This document shows positions 10,803-22,440 of a stretch of 64,000 nt of DNA, piece after piece. Position 1 is the stretch's first letter. Each line of letters starts with the position of its first letter. Location of the stretch: contig NC_039363.1 in assembly GCF_003573695.1 (NCBI RefSeq), positions 162,952,747 to 163,016,746 of the forward strand. Reading direction: 5' to 3'. The DNA is from Papaver somniferum (taxonomy: Eukaryota; Streptophyta; Magnoliopsida; Ranunculales; Papaveraceae). The notes beneath the pieces are model-generated. The model searched no databases, was not told the DNA's origin, and saw only the letters and a program-made list of their open reading frames with translations. Made by a program: the position numbers and the translations under genes.

Positions 10803-11888
10803 ATGTGTATAAAACTTGATACAACATCATTAACTATTGGAGAAAGCTTTCGACAACATCAACTGCATTTTCTTCTTCGTATTCTCTACAAACATGGTTT
10901 TGGCGATAAATGGATTTCTTGGATAAAATGGTGTGTCACGTCTTCTCATCTTTCAGTTCTGGTGAATGGAGGCTCAACGGAAAGATTCAAGCCTTCGAAG
11001 GGCCTAAGGCAAGACGACTCACTTTCTCCTTACGTTTTTCTTGTTGTGGTTGAAATTTTGGGTAAGTTGATGAATGATGTTGTTCAAAGAGGTCAGATTA
11101 CCGGGTTTAAAGTAACAGAAACTGGGAGCATGATTTCACATTTACAGTTTGCGGACGATACTCTCATTTTTATTGATGCTAATGCGGATGAGGTAACTAG
11201 ACTTTTTATTATCTTGTCAATGTTTGAGTCTTTAACGGGCATGTAACTTAATCTGGAGAAAAGTACTATGATAAGTGTTGGTGCGGATGAGGTTATTGGC
11301 GAGTTAGCTAAGGAGCTTGGCTGTAAAACAGAGGTTTTGCCAATTAAATATCTGGGCATGCCTATTGGTGCAACGTCTTCAATTTGGGACACTGTTTTGG
11401 AAAAGATGGCACAAAAGTTAGCATCTTGGAAGAAGAAATTTTTGAACAAAGCAAGTCGACTTGTGTTTATCAAGAGTTCTCTAGATATCTTACCAGTATA
11501 TTTTTTATCCCTTTTTCACTTGCCAGTTTGTGTGGAGAAGAAAAGGATAAAATTGATGAGAAACTTTCAATGGGGTGTTGTTGAAGGGCGTAAGAAAACG
11601 GCTTCGGTAAAATGGGACAAGATCAATTTAACTAAGGAGCAAGGTGGCTTAGGTGCGAAGAATTTTCGCATTACCAATAAGACATTGCTAGCTAAATGGA
11701 TATGGAGTTATACAAAACAAAAACGGGATTTATGGACAACTATTGTTCAACAGAAGACTAAGGATGATGCAAATTTGATCTTGCCGGTTGACGAAAACGC
11801 TATACAAGGAAGGAGCTTATGGCGAAACGTAACTAAAATGGTACCTGGAATATTTAGTTTCTCTTGTATTTGGCAAATAATTAATTGA
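10803..11888 (+). pseudogene. L1-type LINE reverse transcriptase fragment
   Basis: Two frames (10803-11246 and 11268-11888) form a continuous piece of L1 ORF2 RT. Visible motifs are FGDKWISWIKWC, a GLRQDDSLSPYVFLVVVEIL block (usual consensus GLRQGDPLSP), the catalytic HLQFADDTLIF, then LGCKTEVLPIKYLGMPIGA, ASWKKKFLNKASRLVFIKS and GGLGAKNF, the order expected through palm and thumb. A one-base shift just after the AFDNIN-like start (about 10850) and a stop at 11244-11246 break it. It ends abruptly near 11880 in what would be the post-thumb segment. The catalytic Asp pair is intact, but the element is truncated at both ends. Confidence 0.88.
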
Positions 11889-12049
11889 TAAGTAAAATTG
11901 GCCATACCCCGTTCTGAGTTTTTTTTACTAGTCTATTAAATATTTAGTTTATCACTAAGGAGGTATCAAAAGTGAAGCAAAAAAAAAAAATACAATAAAG
12001 CTGAAGTAAAGAAAAAAAATTATCAGAAGCTTAGTGTATTACAACCTCC
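11889..12049. other. Junction between two LINE fragments
   Basis: AT-rich sequence with an A-run at 11980-11991 that could be the poly(A) tail of the forward LINE. Not resolved. Confidence 0.3.
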
Positions 12050-15000
12050 CAATTATTCAAATTTAGAGATACCCTCAAAAATATTAGTCTTGTGCACCAA
12101 TTGTAGATCAAGATTTCGATAATTTCCTTGATCTTTTCTAAAGTTGTATACTTGTGATTGAAAACCTTGAAATTTCTCTCAACCACATTAGCCTACAAAA
12201 TAGCAAAAGGTACGATATCCTAGTTACTCTTTCTTAATCTCATTGAGAACCTTTTTTTTCCCACTCCTCAAGTGTATTCCTTATAAATTCTTGAAACGCC
12301 CATTAAATGTTATAACCTGTTAAAAAATAGTTCCATATCTCTCGGGCAGTTTCACAATGCAGAAACAAATAATGATTTGATTATGTTGCCTTCTTGTAAA
12401 GTAAGCAACCATTGACCATAATGGAGTTTTTATAAGTGTCCAATGTTAGAGCAGAATTAAAACATAAATTCCACATAAAAAAAGATAACTTTGTGGTATT
12501 TGTGGTTCCACACCCACTTATAACGAAACAAAAATCAGTGTATCATCTCTAAGTCTTTGTAATGTTCGGACAAAGAGAAAGTTTTTCTTTTTTCTATTCT
12601 GCCAAGATCTAAGAACTTCCTCATCGCCTCTATTAAAAGTAGAGATCAAATCTAACAAATGAGCAATATCCTCTACCACAAAGTTTTTTCTACCCCGCCT
12701 AACATGTGTTTTCCTTCGGATTTACAGTGCCCAATAAAAACTGTCTCATTTGCTTCTCAACAGAAGTAGGAATCTGAAACATACACAGATAATATATAAG
12801 CAAGCTTGAAAGCACATTTTATATATCAGCTTACCACCCATAGAAAAATTATATATACCAAATACACAGTTTCTTCTGAAACTTCTGAATCATCATATCC
12901 CACACTCCAACAACGTTGCATTTACTTCCTAAATGAATCCCATGACATTTCATTGGAAAAGAAGTCATGAGACATCCAAAAATGGCAGCAATTTTACTAA
13001 CACTGATTACATTACCAACTGGCACAAGAGCACTTTTCTTGAAAGTAACTTTTAGATCAGAAACAAGCTCAAAGCTAAGTAAGATATTTTTAAAATTCTT
13101 AATCAGCTGAAAATTATCATCTAAGAATACAATTAGATCATATGCAGTTGCAAATGATTAATCTCAAAAGCATCCCTATAAGGTTTAAAACTAGATATCA
13201 AATGTAAAGAGACAGCCTTCTTAATCATTAAAAATAAAACTTCAACAACCATAATAAGTAGAAAAACAGAGATTGGGTCACCTTACTTAGTGCCTTTGCT
13301 ACTCCTAAACATACTAGAAGCAGTTTCATTGATTTCCATAGAAAATCGGGTACTTGAAATGCATTATCTAACCCAATTTATCCACACATTACTAAGACCA
13401 AATCTATAGAGAGTGTAGTCAAGAAAAATCCAACTAAAATTATCAAAAGATTTTTCTAATTTTACTTTAAACACTAACCAAGAAATGCGTTCTGTTTCTC
13501 TTGAATCAATCATCTCAGAGGAAATAAGAATACCATCTGTAATTTGTCTGTTATCTACAAAGGACCCTGAAATTCAGAAATAATAGATGGAAGTTCTTGT
13601 TTTAACCTGTCCGCAAGCAGCTTTGAAATTATTATGTAGAACCCTCCAATTAGACTAACATGCCTAAATGAGTGCATATAAGTATCACCATCGCACTTAG
13701 GAGTCACAATTATACTTGTGCAATTTACTCACCAATTTATATTGCCGGTTTGCTCAAATTCTTTCATCACGTCCATTAAGTCATGTTTGATGATATCCCA
13801 AACAACTTTACAATACTCCATAGTATATCCATCTGGACCAGGAGATTTTTTCTTGCGAAAACTCCAAATCACTTTCTTATCTTCAGCTTCCTCAACGAGA
13901 TTTACCATCATAATACTTCTATCTATACTAAGACTAGGTTTGAGATTCACCTCTACATTAAAAATATCCACATAAAAGATTTTTGCTTCCACTTTAATCA
14001 TGTCCTTGTCATGACTCATCACCCCATCGATCAACAAATAGTTAATTAAATTTATTTTTTGATGATAAGAAATATTTCGATGAAAAAATTAGAGTTTCAT
14101 TCGCCCTCAGCTAACCATTGACCTTTAGCTCTAGAGAACTGTTTCCTGTAACATTCAACAAACTTTCTTGTGATTTATCCTAGCTAGTTCTCTAGCAGCC
14201 TAAAGTATCAATTGCCTCTAAACTATCATAAACATTAATGAGAGTTTCAAATTTATCAACTACAGCCTGCAGAGAGTCAAAAGTTTCTCTTCCCCACTTC
14301 TTAATAAAAAATTTAACCCCTTATAAATTTTTAGGCAAAATAAAACTTGGACTACCATAAAATGTCAGATTTGCCCACCATAATCTCATATGTTCCAAAA
14401 AAAAAAACAAGATGATCCAAATAATAATGTTCATATTTAAAGGATGCTTTAGAGATATTACCAGCATTGCAATTAAGAAGAAAACATGGTCTGAAATAGG
14501 CAACCTTAGTCTATATTTCACCACATAAATTCATGTATCTAGTGAAGACAAATATGTCTAATCTCACTAAATTCCATCCACGTAAAACAACCTTCATACA
14601 TAGGAATGTCCAAAAGGCTATTTTAAATTAATGAAATTTCTAAAGTATTTCCTTTTTATTTTGCAACCACCAGCTCTATTTCTCTCAAGAGGATAAAGAA
14701 TTGCATTCCAATCACCTAACAACATCCAAGGTTACTGCCTAAGCATTCGAATATCTTGAATTTTCTTCCAAAATTATTGAAAATCCCTTGCATAAGTATC
14801 CCCACAAATATATTTATGAATGCATTATCCACCAAATTTCCAAATTTTAAAGAAACAAAGTGTTAGAGCATAGCTCGGTTGAACCCACCAAGCGTTGGTA
14901 TGCCAAGGTTGGTTGTCATATTTTAGTATCAAAACTCATCTAGAGTCTCTTGATTAATTACTAGAGTCAACTTCGTTTAGGTTAGACTAGAAAGTCTAGG

Positions 15001-15469
15001 AATTTTGAGACTTACAAGTATTATTTTGAAGACCTGAAGAATGTAAAGAAGTAATGACTACAAAGAATATATCATGCATCCTTCCACTTGATGTTAGTAA
15101 TATTGATTCGAACTTGTTTCCGCTCCTAACGTATCTTTCAAGTCGCCTTTGATTGAAAACATAACATGCGAAGTTATACATTTATGAAACTCTAGTATTA
15201 GACTTGGTCATATTATTATGATCAAAGTTTCAAGGAAGTATATTGAATTATAAAGTATAACGTTTATCTTTTGAACCTCGTAAGTGCGACATCAAAATAA
15301 TCTATGTAACTTGTTACTTGATTGTGTGTATGGGATATAGGTGTAATTTCATCTTAGGAAACAATGTTACAACATTTGTTTAAAGGAAGTACATTTACGA
15401 ATTTGTTTCGTAATCGAAAGGAAATCAATAGGTATGTTGGTCCGGTTTCTCATGAGTATCTTTTGTGAC

Positions 15470-15830
15470 CGAATCATACCTATGGTAGGATATGTGGTAT
15501 AACAGATTCTTAATCTATGTTGAGAGTCAAGGTAGAACCAATCCTTACCTATCTTGGGAACCTGGTATAACCGATTCTTAAACTTATGTTGAGAGTCTAG
15601 GTAGAACCAGTCCTTACCCATATTGCGAACTTGGTATTACCAGTTCTTAACCTATGTTTGGAATCATGGTGGAACCGATCCCTATCCATTTCGGGAACTT
15701 GGTATGACTGATTTATTAACTTATGTTAGGAGTCAGGGTGGAAATGGTCCCTACCTATGTTGGAGACTTGGTACAACCAAAAATTAACCTATGTTAGGTG
15801 TCATGGTAGAACTGGTCCCAAAGGCAAAAC
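15470..15830 (+). repeat. Minisatellite of about 66 bp units inside the copia LTR
   Basis: Five to six diverged tandem units share GGGAACTTGGTAT.ACCGATT, CTTAACCTATGTT and GGTAGAACC.GTCC. It sits in the U3 part, upstream of the TATA box. The other two copies of this LTR family carry different tandem repeats at the matching place. Confidence 0.8.
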
Positions 15831-16221
15831 CGAATCTCAAGTTCACATATTACTTCACGGTTTTGTGTGAGTTTGGAATTACGGTTTGCTAGATAGGAAT
15901 GTTATGGATGTTGATATAATTTGAACATGCACACAATTCTTATTCATAATTGTTCAAACATATTCCTAGATACTCAAGGTGATCCCAGACCGAAATATTG
16001 AGAATCGATTAATTAAGATTTTCAATTTTATATGTTTTGATTTTCCAACAATTAAAACATAGCTCTAGAAAAAAGGAATATTAGTAATGTGCTAAACTAA
16101 TATTGGAAGTTTTTCTATACGAGAGTTTCGGAAATAGTATTTGGCGAAATTAGGTACTTATTGCATATCTTGAGAATTCTTTAGGTTTTGGGATTTCCTT
16201 ATTGTCCAAACAAGCTTGGTC

Positions 16222-16229
16222 TATAAATA
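16222..16229 (+). promoter_or_regulatory. TATA box of the solo copia LTR
   Basis: TATAAATA follows the U3 minisatellite; equivalent TATATA-type boxes occur on the minus strand in the reverse LTR copies (about 23573-23578 and 33419-33426). Confidence 0.5.
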
Positions 16230-17934
16230 GTTGAGTTTGAATTTCTTGCAAAGCATCCTAAAAGCCAGGCAAACTTCATTCGTGTTTTTTCTGGTGGAGT
16301 CGTCAATCCGAAGAGAAAAGTACTCGCTCGTTTAAAGACTTCCGTGAGATCAAGAAGCTCTATGAAACCCGTTGGTGGGAAACTAGATAATTGCATTGTT
16401 ATTTTAGTTTTCGATTATTTATTTGGTTGACTAATGGTTGTTGAAACTTTGATTGCACCTAGTTTGATAATTCTTGAGAGCCTTCTCTTCTAACACAAGG
16501 GCCAGTCAAGCTAGATCAACGTATCGACATGATCTTTAATACTGTTGTTAGATATAAAAACATCTTGTGATAATCCCATTTTTATCAGGCTCCGTTCTGT
16601 TCGTGATTGATCACAAGAGGATTCAAGTTTTTGTGTACATGTACTTTAAATATAATTGAAGATTCGAATATGGAGAAAATTTATCTGATTAGTTTTCGTA
16701 TCTTGTGAATTTTGTGCACACATCTTGATCGGTTGGGATCCGACTTAGATCTGATTTGTCTTTGATAGATTTAATCATAAAGTCAAATAGATCCTCAACT
16801 ATCATTTGGTGGTATTCTTCAATATCCGAATCTGATAGTTGTGAACCTAAATCTAAGTTAATGATTTATATTGATCTTACGCGAAAAAGGAGTTCACTAG
16901 ATTAAACATAAGAGCTTTTGTCAACGACTCAACATATCTTTGTACTAAGATAGAGTGGTTACCAAACAGATTTGTTCCTTTACAATTTGGAATGCCATCA
17001 AAAGGAGTTGAGTACATAAGATTTTACTTTGTAAAGAAACTCAAGATAGTGATTTATGTCTTGAGATTCATGTGTGTGACCAAACGGTCGAAGACGCAGA
17101 GATACTAAGGGAACAAAGTTGGATTTTGTTCTTTATATAATGGATTAATTCTTAGAGTATTCAAAACTGGACTAGGTCCCGGGGTTTTTCTACATTTTCG
17201 GTTTCCTCATTAACAAAATCTTGTTTGTTTTATTTACTTTACTTCTGTATTATAATTGTTTAGTTACAATAAAGTAAATACACTTGTATGTTAATCCATA
17301 TTACTTGACATTGATCCTATAGTCAATCGTTTAAGTACCTTAACTATTGTCAAGTAAATATCTTGTTGTCGTATTGTCTCGAGTTTTTCCATAGACGATC
17401 ACACAAGATATAGGACTTATATGTTGAAACGAAATGATTCTGGCGTATTTGGATAACCCAGTCATTTCACAAAGAAAACAACCAATAAACTTTCTTATGT
17501 ATCTACCGTTAAAGGATTCCATATAAAAAGAATACCCCTGAACTTCTTTCTGAAGAAAAAACAACATGTTCACAACTGTTACTTGGGTTAAGTGGAAAAA
17601 TGCCCAAAAATGGACCCCAAGGTTGTGAAAATTCCCCGGACGTTAGGCAAAAGATTAAAATGCCCCGATCCGTTACTTTTTATTTAAATAGTCAAAATGG
17701 GGCATTTAACTGGTCAACCTTGTTATGAAATATCACGTTTACCATTTGTAAAAATGAACGGTGGAGATGTCAAACCTGTGCTAACAATTTTGCTGACACG
17801 TGTGTTATGAAAACGGCGGACACGTGGACAATGAATGACATTTGTACCACACATGTGGGTTCGCACGTGTTCTTCCAGTTTTATCTTCAACCACATCGTG
17901 TTTCAACAACAAAAGATTTTTTTTTTCAGAACAA

Positions 17935-18060
17935 AGATATTAGCAGACAAAGAGATAGAGAAACAGATCGAGAGACTTAGAGAGATCGAGAGACTGAGAA
18001 GATAAGAGAGGGACAAATCGTGAAGAGAAGATAGATGGGACGGAGAAGATAAGAGCCGTG
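17935..18060. repeat. Purine-rich GAGA tract
   Basis: Imperfect GAGA-type repeats (GAGAGA, AGATAG, GAGACT) on the plus strand; low complexity, of the kind often found in plant 5' UTRs. Confidence 0.6.
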
Positions 18061-19229
18061 TGTGTTTGTTAAGTTCTGAAGTGAAGAACAAGTAATTTCT
18101 TCAAAACCTTCTACTGTTTCTTATTTCCCTTCTGATTTTCGAATGTATGATTGTTGTTCTTGAAACCCTAGCCTTGTTTCACAGGTTGTTGTAATTACAA
18201 AAAAAAGGTTGAGAGCGCTGAAACGAATTTAGGGTTTCAGGAAAACAAAATTAGGGTTCGAAAGAAACGAAATTAGGGATTATAATTTGGGGGTTTTCCA
18301 TTTTTAGGGGATATTTCAATTTCTTTTTGTAACTGTTGATTACTGTAATATTTGATTAATTTAGGCTAGTATGATTGTGCTAGTGTGCCGTGAAGGACTT
18401 GCATGTCAGGAACAAATCAAATTTGATTAAGTTTTGATGAAATATGTATAAGGCACAAAATCAAATTTCGTATGCTCTTGAGGTTGTAATTTTGTGTGAG
18501 TGAATAGTCCCTCACTGTTTGGTTTTGGGTTGCTTACTATTTCTATCTTATTTAACTTAGTGGAAATTTAGATGCATTGGATACAAAATTGCTTCCTCTT
18601 CTTCTTTTCATTTATTTGAAAGTATTGTAGTATATGTGTGTATTATTTTAATATTTGTGACTCTTTTGACTTATGTATTATTTAGTTTCATCTTTTATTT
18701 TGTCACTTTAGGACCAATTGTAAAAGGTGATTGTAGACTGTAGTTTAGAAATTTACCCTAAGTTTGAGGTACTATCATGTTAGAAATTCAACTATGATAG
18801 TAAAACTTTCATGTTATTAGTAAAACCATGGAGGCCATGTTTTTATCTTTATTATGTAGGCTTAACTTAACCAACACTCACCCTGGCACTCAAAATGTAC
18901 AATTCAGGATTTTTTTGGGGCATTAGATTGATTTCGTTAACATTCTAAGTCGTATTAGATTGATTTCCTTGATATTCTACCTAATTCTTTAAGTGGGAGT
19001 GATAAGTTCCTTTTTTTTAAATTTTTTTCTTAACTGTTTTGATTAATCCAAGGTTCATCAATCTCTATTGTACTACTTGGTTTAGATAGTGATCATTTGT
19101 CTATGCTAGTGCAAATATTAGTGATATTCAAATATTTGTGGATATTTCAAAGAATATAAATTTATCTTCCATCTTTTCTTTGTTGTGAACTTAGTGACTT
19201 GAAAGGGCTCTGACTTGAATGTCCACTAG

Positions 19230-19440
19230 TTAGTAATACTTATCAGATAATGTATATGGACTTGTAAAAATGTATATGAACTTTGTATATATATACATTA
19301 TCAGATAATGTATATACAAATAATGTGTATGAACTTTGTATATGAACTTTGTATATACAAATAATGTATATGAACTTATCAGGAAAACAATACTTATCAG
19401 ATAATGTATATGTACTTTGTATATGGACTTGTAATTTTTT
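19230..19440. repeat. AT-rich tandem repeats (TATCAGATAATGTATATGAAC type)
   Basis: Multiple irregular copies of CAGATAATGTATATG and GAACTTTGTATAT. Low complexity; makes a misleading open frame on the reverse strand. Confidence 0.65.
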
Positions 19441-19608
19441 TTATTGATTTGTTTCATTTTTCTTAAATGTTTCAGAATGGGTAGTGAGGATAGGCATTTC
19501 TGTGTCAAGGTCCTCCAGTTGGATCTAACCCAAAGAAGAAAGGAGTAAGAATGAAGTGTTTCTGTAAATGGGGATGAGTTCTGTGTTATTGTTGCACCAA
19601 CAAAGAAG

Positions 19609-19836
19609 ATGAGGAAGGCCTTGTCTGCACCAACTACTGCAACAACATCTGCATCAAAGAAATATGGTGATATACCACCATTGTCAAAGCGCAAAGCAGC
19701 TGCTACTACACCATCTTCTTATTCTTCAGCAGTTTCCCAGAAAAAGGGCAAGACAACTGCACCATCCTTCTCTACTGCAGCTGATTTTGGTGCTAAAAGG
19801 AATGTGACACATCCATCTACTGCTTGTTTTAACTAG
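19609..19836 (+). pseudogene. Lys/Ser/Thr/Ala-rich C-terminal-like fragment
   Basis: A 75-codon frame (RKALSAPTTATTSASKKYG... KRKAAATTPSSYSSAVSQKK) ending at 19836. Upstream, near 19520-19560, a GPPVGSNPKKKG-like peptide precedes it in another frame. This resembles the basic low-complexity tail that follows the zinc finger in many MULE transposases and SWIM proteins, but no domain is visible. Product unknown; could be noncoding. Confidence 0.2.
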
Positions 19837-20532
19837 ACTTATAATGGCACAGTGAAAATTTCTAGCCAAACCATGAATATTACTGAACCATCATCTAAAA
19901 GGGTTAGAAAGCCTAATTCAAAATATCAGTAGGTTTAAATGCTTTCACTTAATGACAATTAACAATGGGTTCTTGTTTTTTATGCTTTTGTTTGTAATGG
20001 CAGACATCTTAATCACTTTATGTTTGAAGTACTGATGGTGTTTTTAACTATCGTTGTTTATGTAAGTGCAGACAGTTTAGCAATTAAAATTATACAATGT
20101 TGGATTTTTGTTTTTTTTGGTAAGAATGCAGTGGTTTGTTATTTCGTTCTAATTATTGATTAAAATTTCTAAATTGCTAGCATTATGTTTATCGAAAAAT
20201 GGAATGTAAACGGCTTGGATATGCGGCCGTCCATTTTTAATCACATGATACGTGTCGCAATCTAACCATTTAGGACACTGTGGTCATTTCCGAAAAAGAC
20301 TGTTAAGAGTCGATAAAAATACACTCTCACGTCAGAGTCATTTGACTCAAATTTCACAGGATAACCGTTGGATCAAAATGTCACGTGGTGTACATTGGTT
20401 CAATCCAGTTCTGAAGGATAAAAATGTAAATATTTCACACGTGAGAGTTACATGTGTGCGAATTTGACCATTTAACTCTCTTTAACGGCTAAACTAACGG
20501 ATTGAGACATTTTGATAAGATTTTGTGGCATT

Positions 20533-21384
20533 TTAATTCTCATCACCAAAATATTCATCAAAACTAAGTGGACTTCCAAATTGATTCTCATCATTGCTAT
20601 TAACTAACTTAGAGTTGTTCAAATTCCAGAGGACTATTGAGATATTTTTCCCCAATTGATCCCCGAATATTTGGTGAAAGCAATATGAAAATTTGTCGTT
20701 TTGTCGATTTCCTCTTCTTGCAAATTTTGAACCGGTAACAAAGATGATATAGTTGCATTGCAAGCATTCAGATAAACCAGAATTACTTGAGTTTGAAAGA
20801 GATCATCTAACAATGTTGATGAAGAATTTGTATTATGATTTGTTGAACTCGATGATGCATCTAACGAATTAAGGATATATGGATCATGTGAAGGCCTGAC
20901 TGGAGCTCGCTTACATGGGTCACAATCTGATGGGCTTCCAAATACCTTCTTGCCCATATGGTGATCACTTACTTCTGTTTTACTCGAAGAATTATCTAAT
21001 GTGAAAATTCCATTCGGAACATGGGAAGGCCTGAATAGAACTCTGCTAGAACTCGATATGCCTCCAAACACCTTCTCTCATATATAATGATCCTAATTTA
21101 ATTGAGTTGTGTGAGTCATAGACGAGTCAAAAAACCAACTTCGGGACTAAAACCGCTATCAAAAGTATTTTTACCCTCTGGTCAGTATGCTGACCCATAC
21201 CCGAGTTCGAATTTCTCATAAAAGAGAAATTGGCCATTGAAACGGCTGATATGATGGTAGATTCAGAATTGAATATAGGATTTTTCATCCATCCCAAATG
21301 GGCTCCAATACAAGACCGATTCGAGTTTGAAATTTGAAAATTTTCAACATATTCAAAATTCGATGATGAACCCAAATCTTTCAT
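20533..21384 (-). pseudogene. Unrecognised Ser/Asn-rich host-like gene fragment
   Basis: Three reverse-strand frames follow one another: 21384-21127 (starts MKDLGSSSNFEYVENF), 21071-20634 and 20763-20533 (ends SFDEYFGDEN). The middle frame has two related blocks about 40 residues apart, each with K-V-F-G, a RPSH(V/D)P motif and a Ser-rich LD(N/A)SSS segment, i.e. an internal duplication. A frame switch near 20700 joins the middle frame to a plausible acidic C-terminus. Composition resembles a plant transcription-factor tail, but I cannot name a family. It looks like a decayed gene or captured exon. Confidence 0.35.
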
Positions 21385-21764
21385 ATCGTTTTACAAACTT
21401 CATGTCGTATCCAGCTTAAAAAGGAAGTTATGCACATTATTCATAGCACAATAGTCTTTGGGGATGACCACCGCTGATTTGAGTCTTGGCTTGAATGATC
21501 TATGACTAATATGATAATTAATCATCTGATCATCATGATTCCCATGAGAGAATGATCAGGCTGAATATCAGTTCTCTGATCAAATTTATGCTTGTAAGCA
21601 ACATTACTTGTTGATTAAAATGCACTTTCCTTTTAGGATTATATTCAATATCCATTCAAAAGAAACCCAAGATTTACACAACTTGATAACTGCCTGAATA
21701 CTTTTTGATAACGTATAACCATAATCTTTCAACAGTTCTGCTAGCTTAGAGTAAGACGTACATC
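21385..21764. other. Unassigned spacer
   Basis: Nothing recognised beyond AT-rich sequence; may be the upstream part of the fragment at 20533-21384. Confidence 0.3.
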
Positions 21765-22096
21765 TTGTTTGTTTGCAGCTGACTCGGCGTCTGGATCTGA
21801 TTCAACCTCTGACTCGGGCCAAGTCAGCAGTCAGACCGTTTGTTTTGAATTTTGAGTCAGATCTGACTCGACCTATGACTCAGACATAACCCCTGATTCG
21901 GACCCATTTGAGTCAGGTAACAAAATACCCCTGACTCACGGGACCAAACCACTGACTCACGTTTTTTGAGTCAGATGAGTCAGATCTGACTCAAAACAAA
22001 CATATTGAGTCAGATCCATATGAGTCAGGTGATTTCACTCAGATCCAGATGACTCAGATTCAGACGACTCAGATGAGTCATGAGTAAACAAACATA
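21765..22096. mobile_element. MITE-like element rich in TGACTC/GAGTCA motifs
   Basis: Dozens of GAGTCAG/CTGACTC motifs in both orientations. The ends form a short inverted repeat: TTGTTTGTTT on the left and AAACAAACA on the right, each followed inward by TGACTC. This pattern is seen in plant hAT-type MITEs. No clear 8 bp TSD and no coding capacity. Confidence 0.5.
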
Positions 22097-22440
22097 GTGG
22101 TAGTATCTGAATGGGTTTCTTCTAGAACACTCCACGGTGAACAAATCCTTTGAAACACTGGTTTCTCCCATAAAAAACGGGAGTTCTCTAATACTAATAT
22201 AGTGATTACATTTATCAGGCTTCATTAGAAAACAAGTGGTTGAAGTCTTTCACCATTTTCGCAGACTTTTTAGCTTGTTGTAAAAGATTGTGATCTTCAA
22301 ATGAACAAGTTATGAAGAACGCCTTCTATTTATTAATGGATGAATTCCAAAATCACTAGACTAATTAAAGTAATTTAAAATGGCCTTAGCAATATCAAAA
22401 CATTTATTGTGAAAATTGGTGATCTCAACAGCAAAGGATC
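22097..22440. other. Spacer before the reverse copia LTR
   Basis: AT-rich; nothing recognised. Confidence 0.3.

Larger units (their letters stand above)
14861..17469 (+). mobile_element. Solo LTR of a SIRE/Maximus-like copia element (TSD CAAAG)
   Basis: Begins TGTTAGAGCATAGCTCGGTT and ends CA; flanked by CAAAG at 14856-14860 and 17470-17474, a perfect 5 bp TSD. LINE sequence resumes on the other side, so no internal region remains: a solo LTR. It aligns along its length with the reverse copies at 22441-25022 and 32291-34711, sharing the start, a TATA box, an internal minisatellite and a CCCGGGGTTTTTCTACATTT-like block near the end. The TGTTAGAGC start is typical of SIRE/Maximus LTRs. Confidence 0.85.
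12050..17583 (-). mobile_element. Degenerate reverse L1-type LINE, split by a solo LTR
   Basis: Reading the minus strand, LINE pieces appear in order. Near 17475-17583 and 14560-14860 is endonuclease-like sequence, including a W..LGDWN-like block near 14700. At 13729-14037 a 102-codon frame contains FRKKKSPGPDGYTMEYCKVV, the conserved pre-RT block. Near 13500-13640 the ISEFQGSFVDNRQITDG-type block follows. The degraded catalytic region lies near 13130-13170 (YDLIVFLDD in place of FADD), IPTSVEKQMRQFLLG near 12745 and an LFLHCETAREIWNYF zf-RVT block near 12330-12375. The 3' end is near 12050. Many stops. A solo copia LTR at 14861-17469 interrupts it with a perfect TSD. Confidence 0.75.
17590..20535. 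mobile_element. Possible Mutator-like or gene-capturing element (weak)
   Basis: The left side (17590-17900) and right side (20220-20535) are loosely inverted. An AAAATGCCCCGATCCGTTA-type block at about 17657-17677 recurs inverted as TAACGGATTGAGACATTTT at 20496-20514, and both flanks carry CACACATG/CACGTG-rich sequence. Between them is gene-like DNA: a purine-rich leader, two AAACCCTA motifs, a long T-rich stretch and a Lys/Ser/Thr-rich frame. Terminal bases and TSD could not be fixed. This could equally be an ordinary degraded host gene. Confidence 0.3.

Noticed and set aside
17903..18091. Reverse frame of Ser/Leu repeats
   Set aside because: Translation of a GAGA low-complexity tract.
19230..19694. 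154-codon reverse frame
   Set aside because: Mostly AT-rich tandem repeat giving Tyr/Ile/His-rich sequence; no domain.
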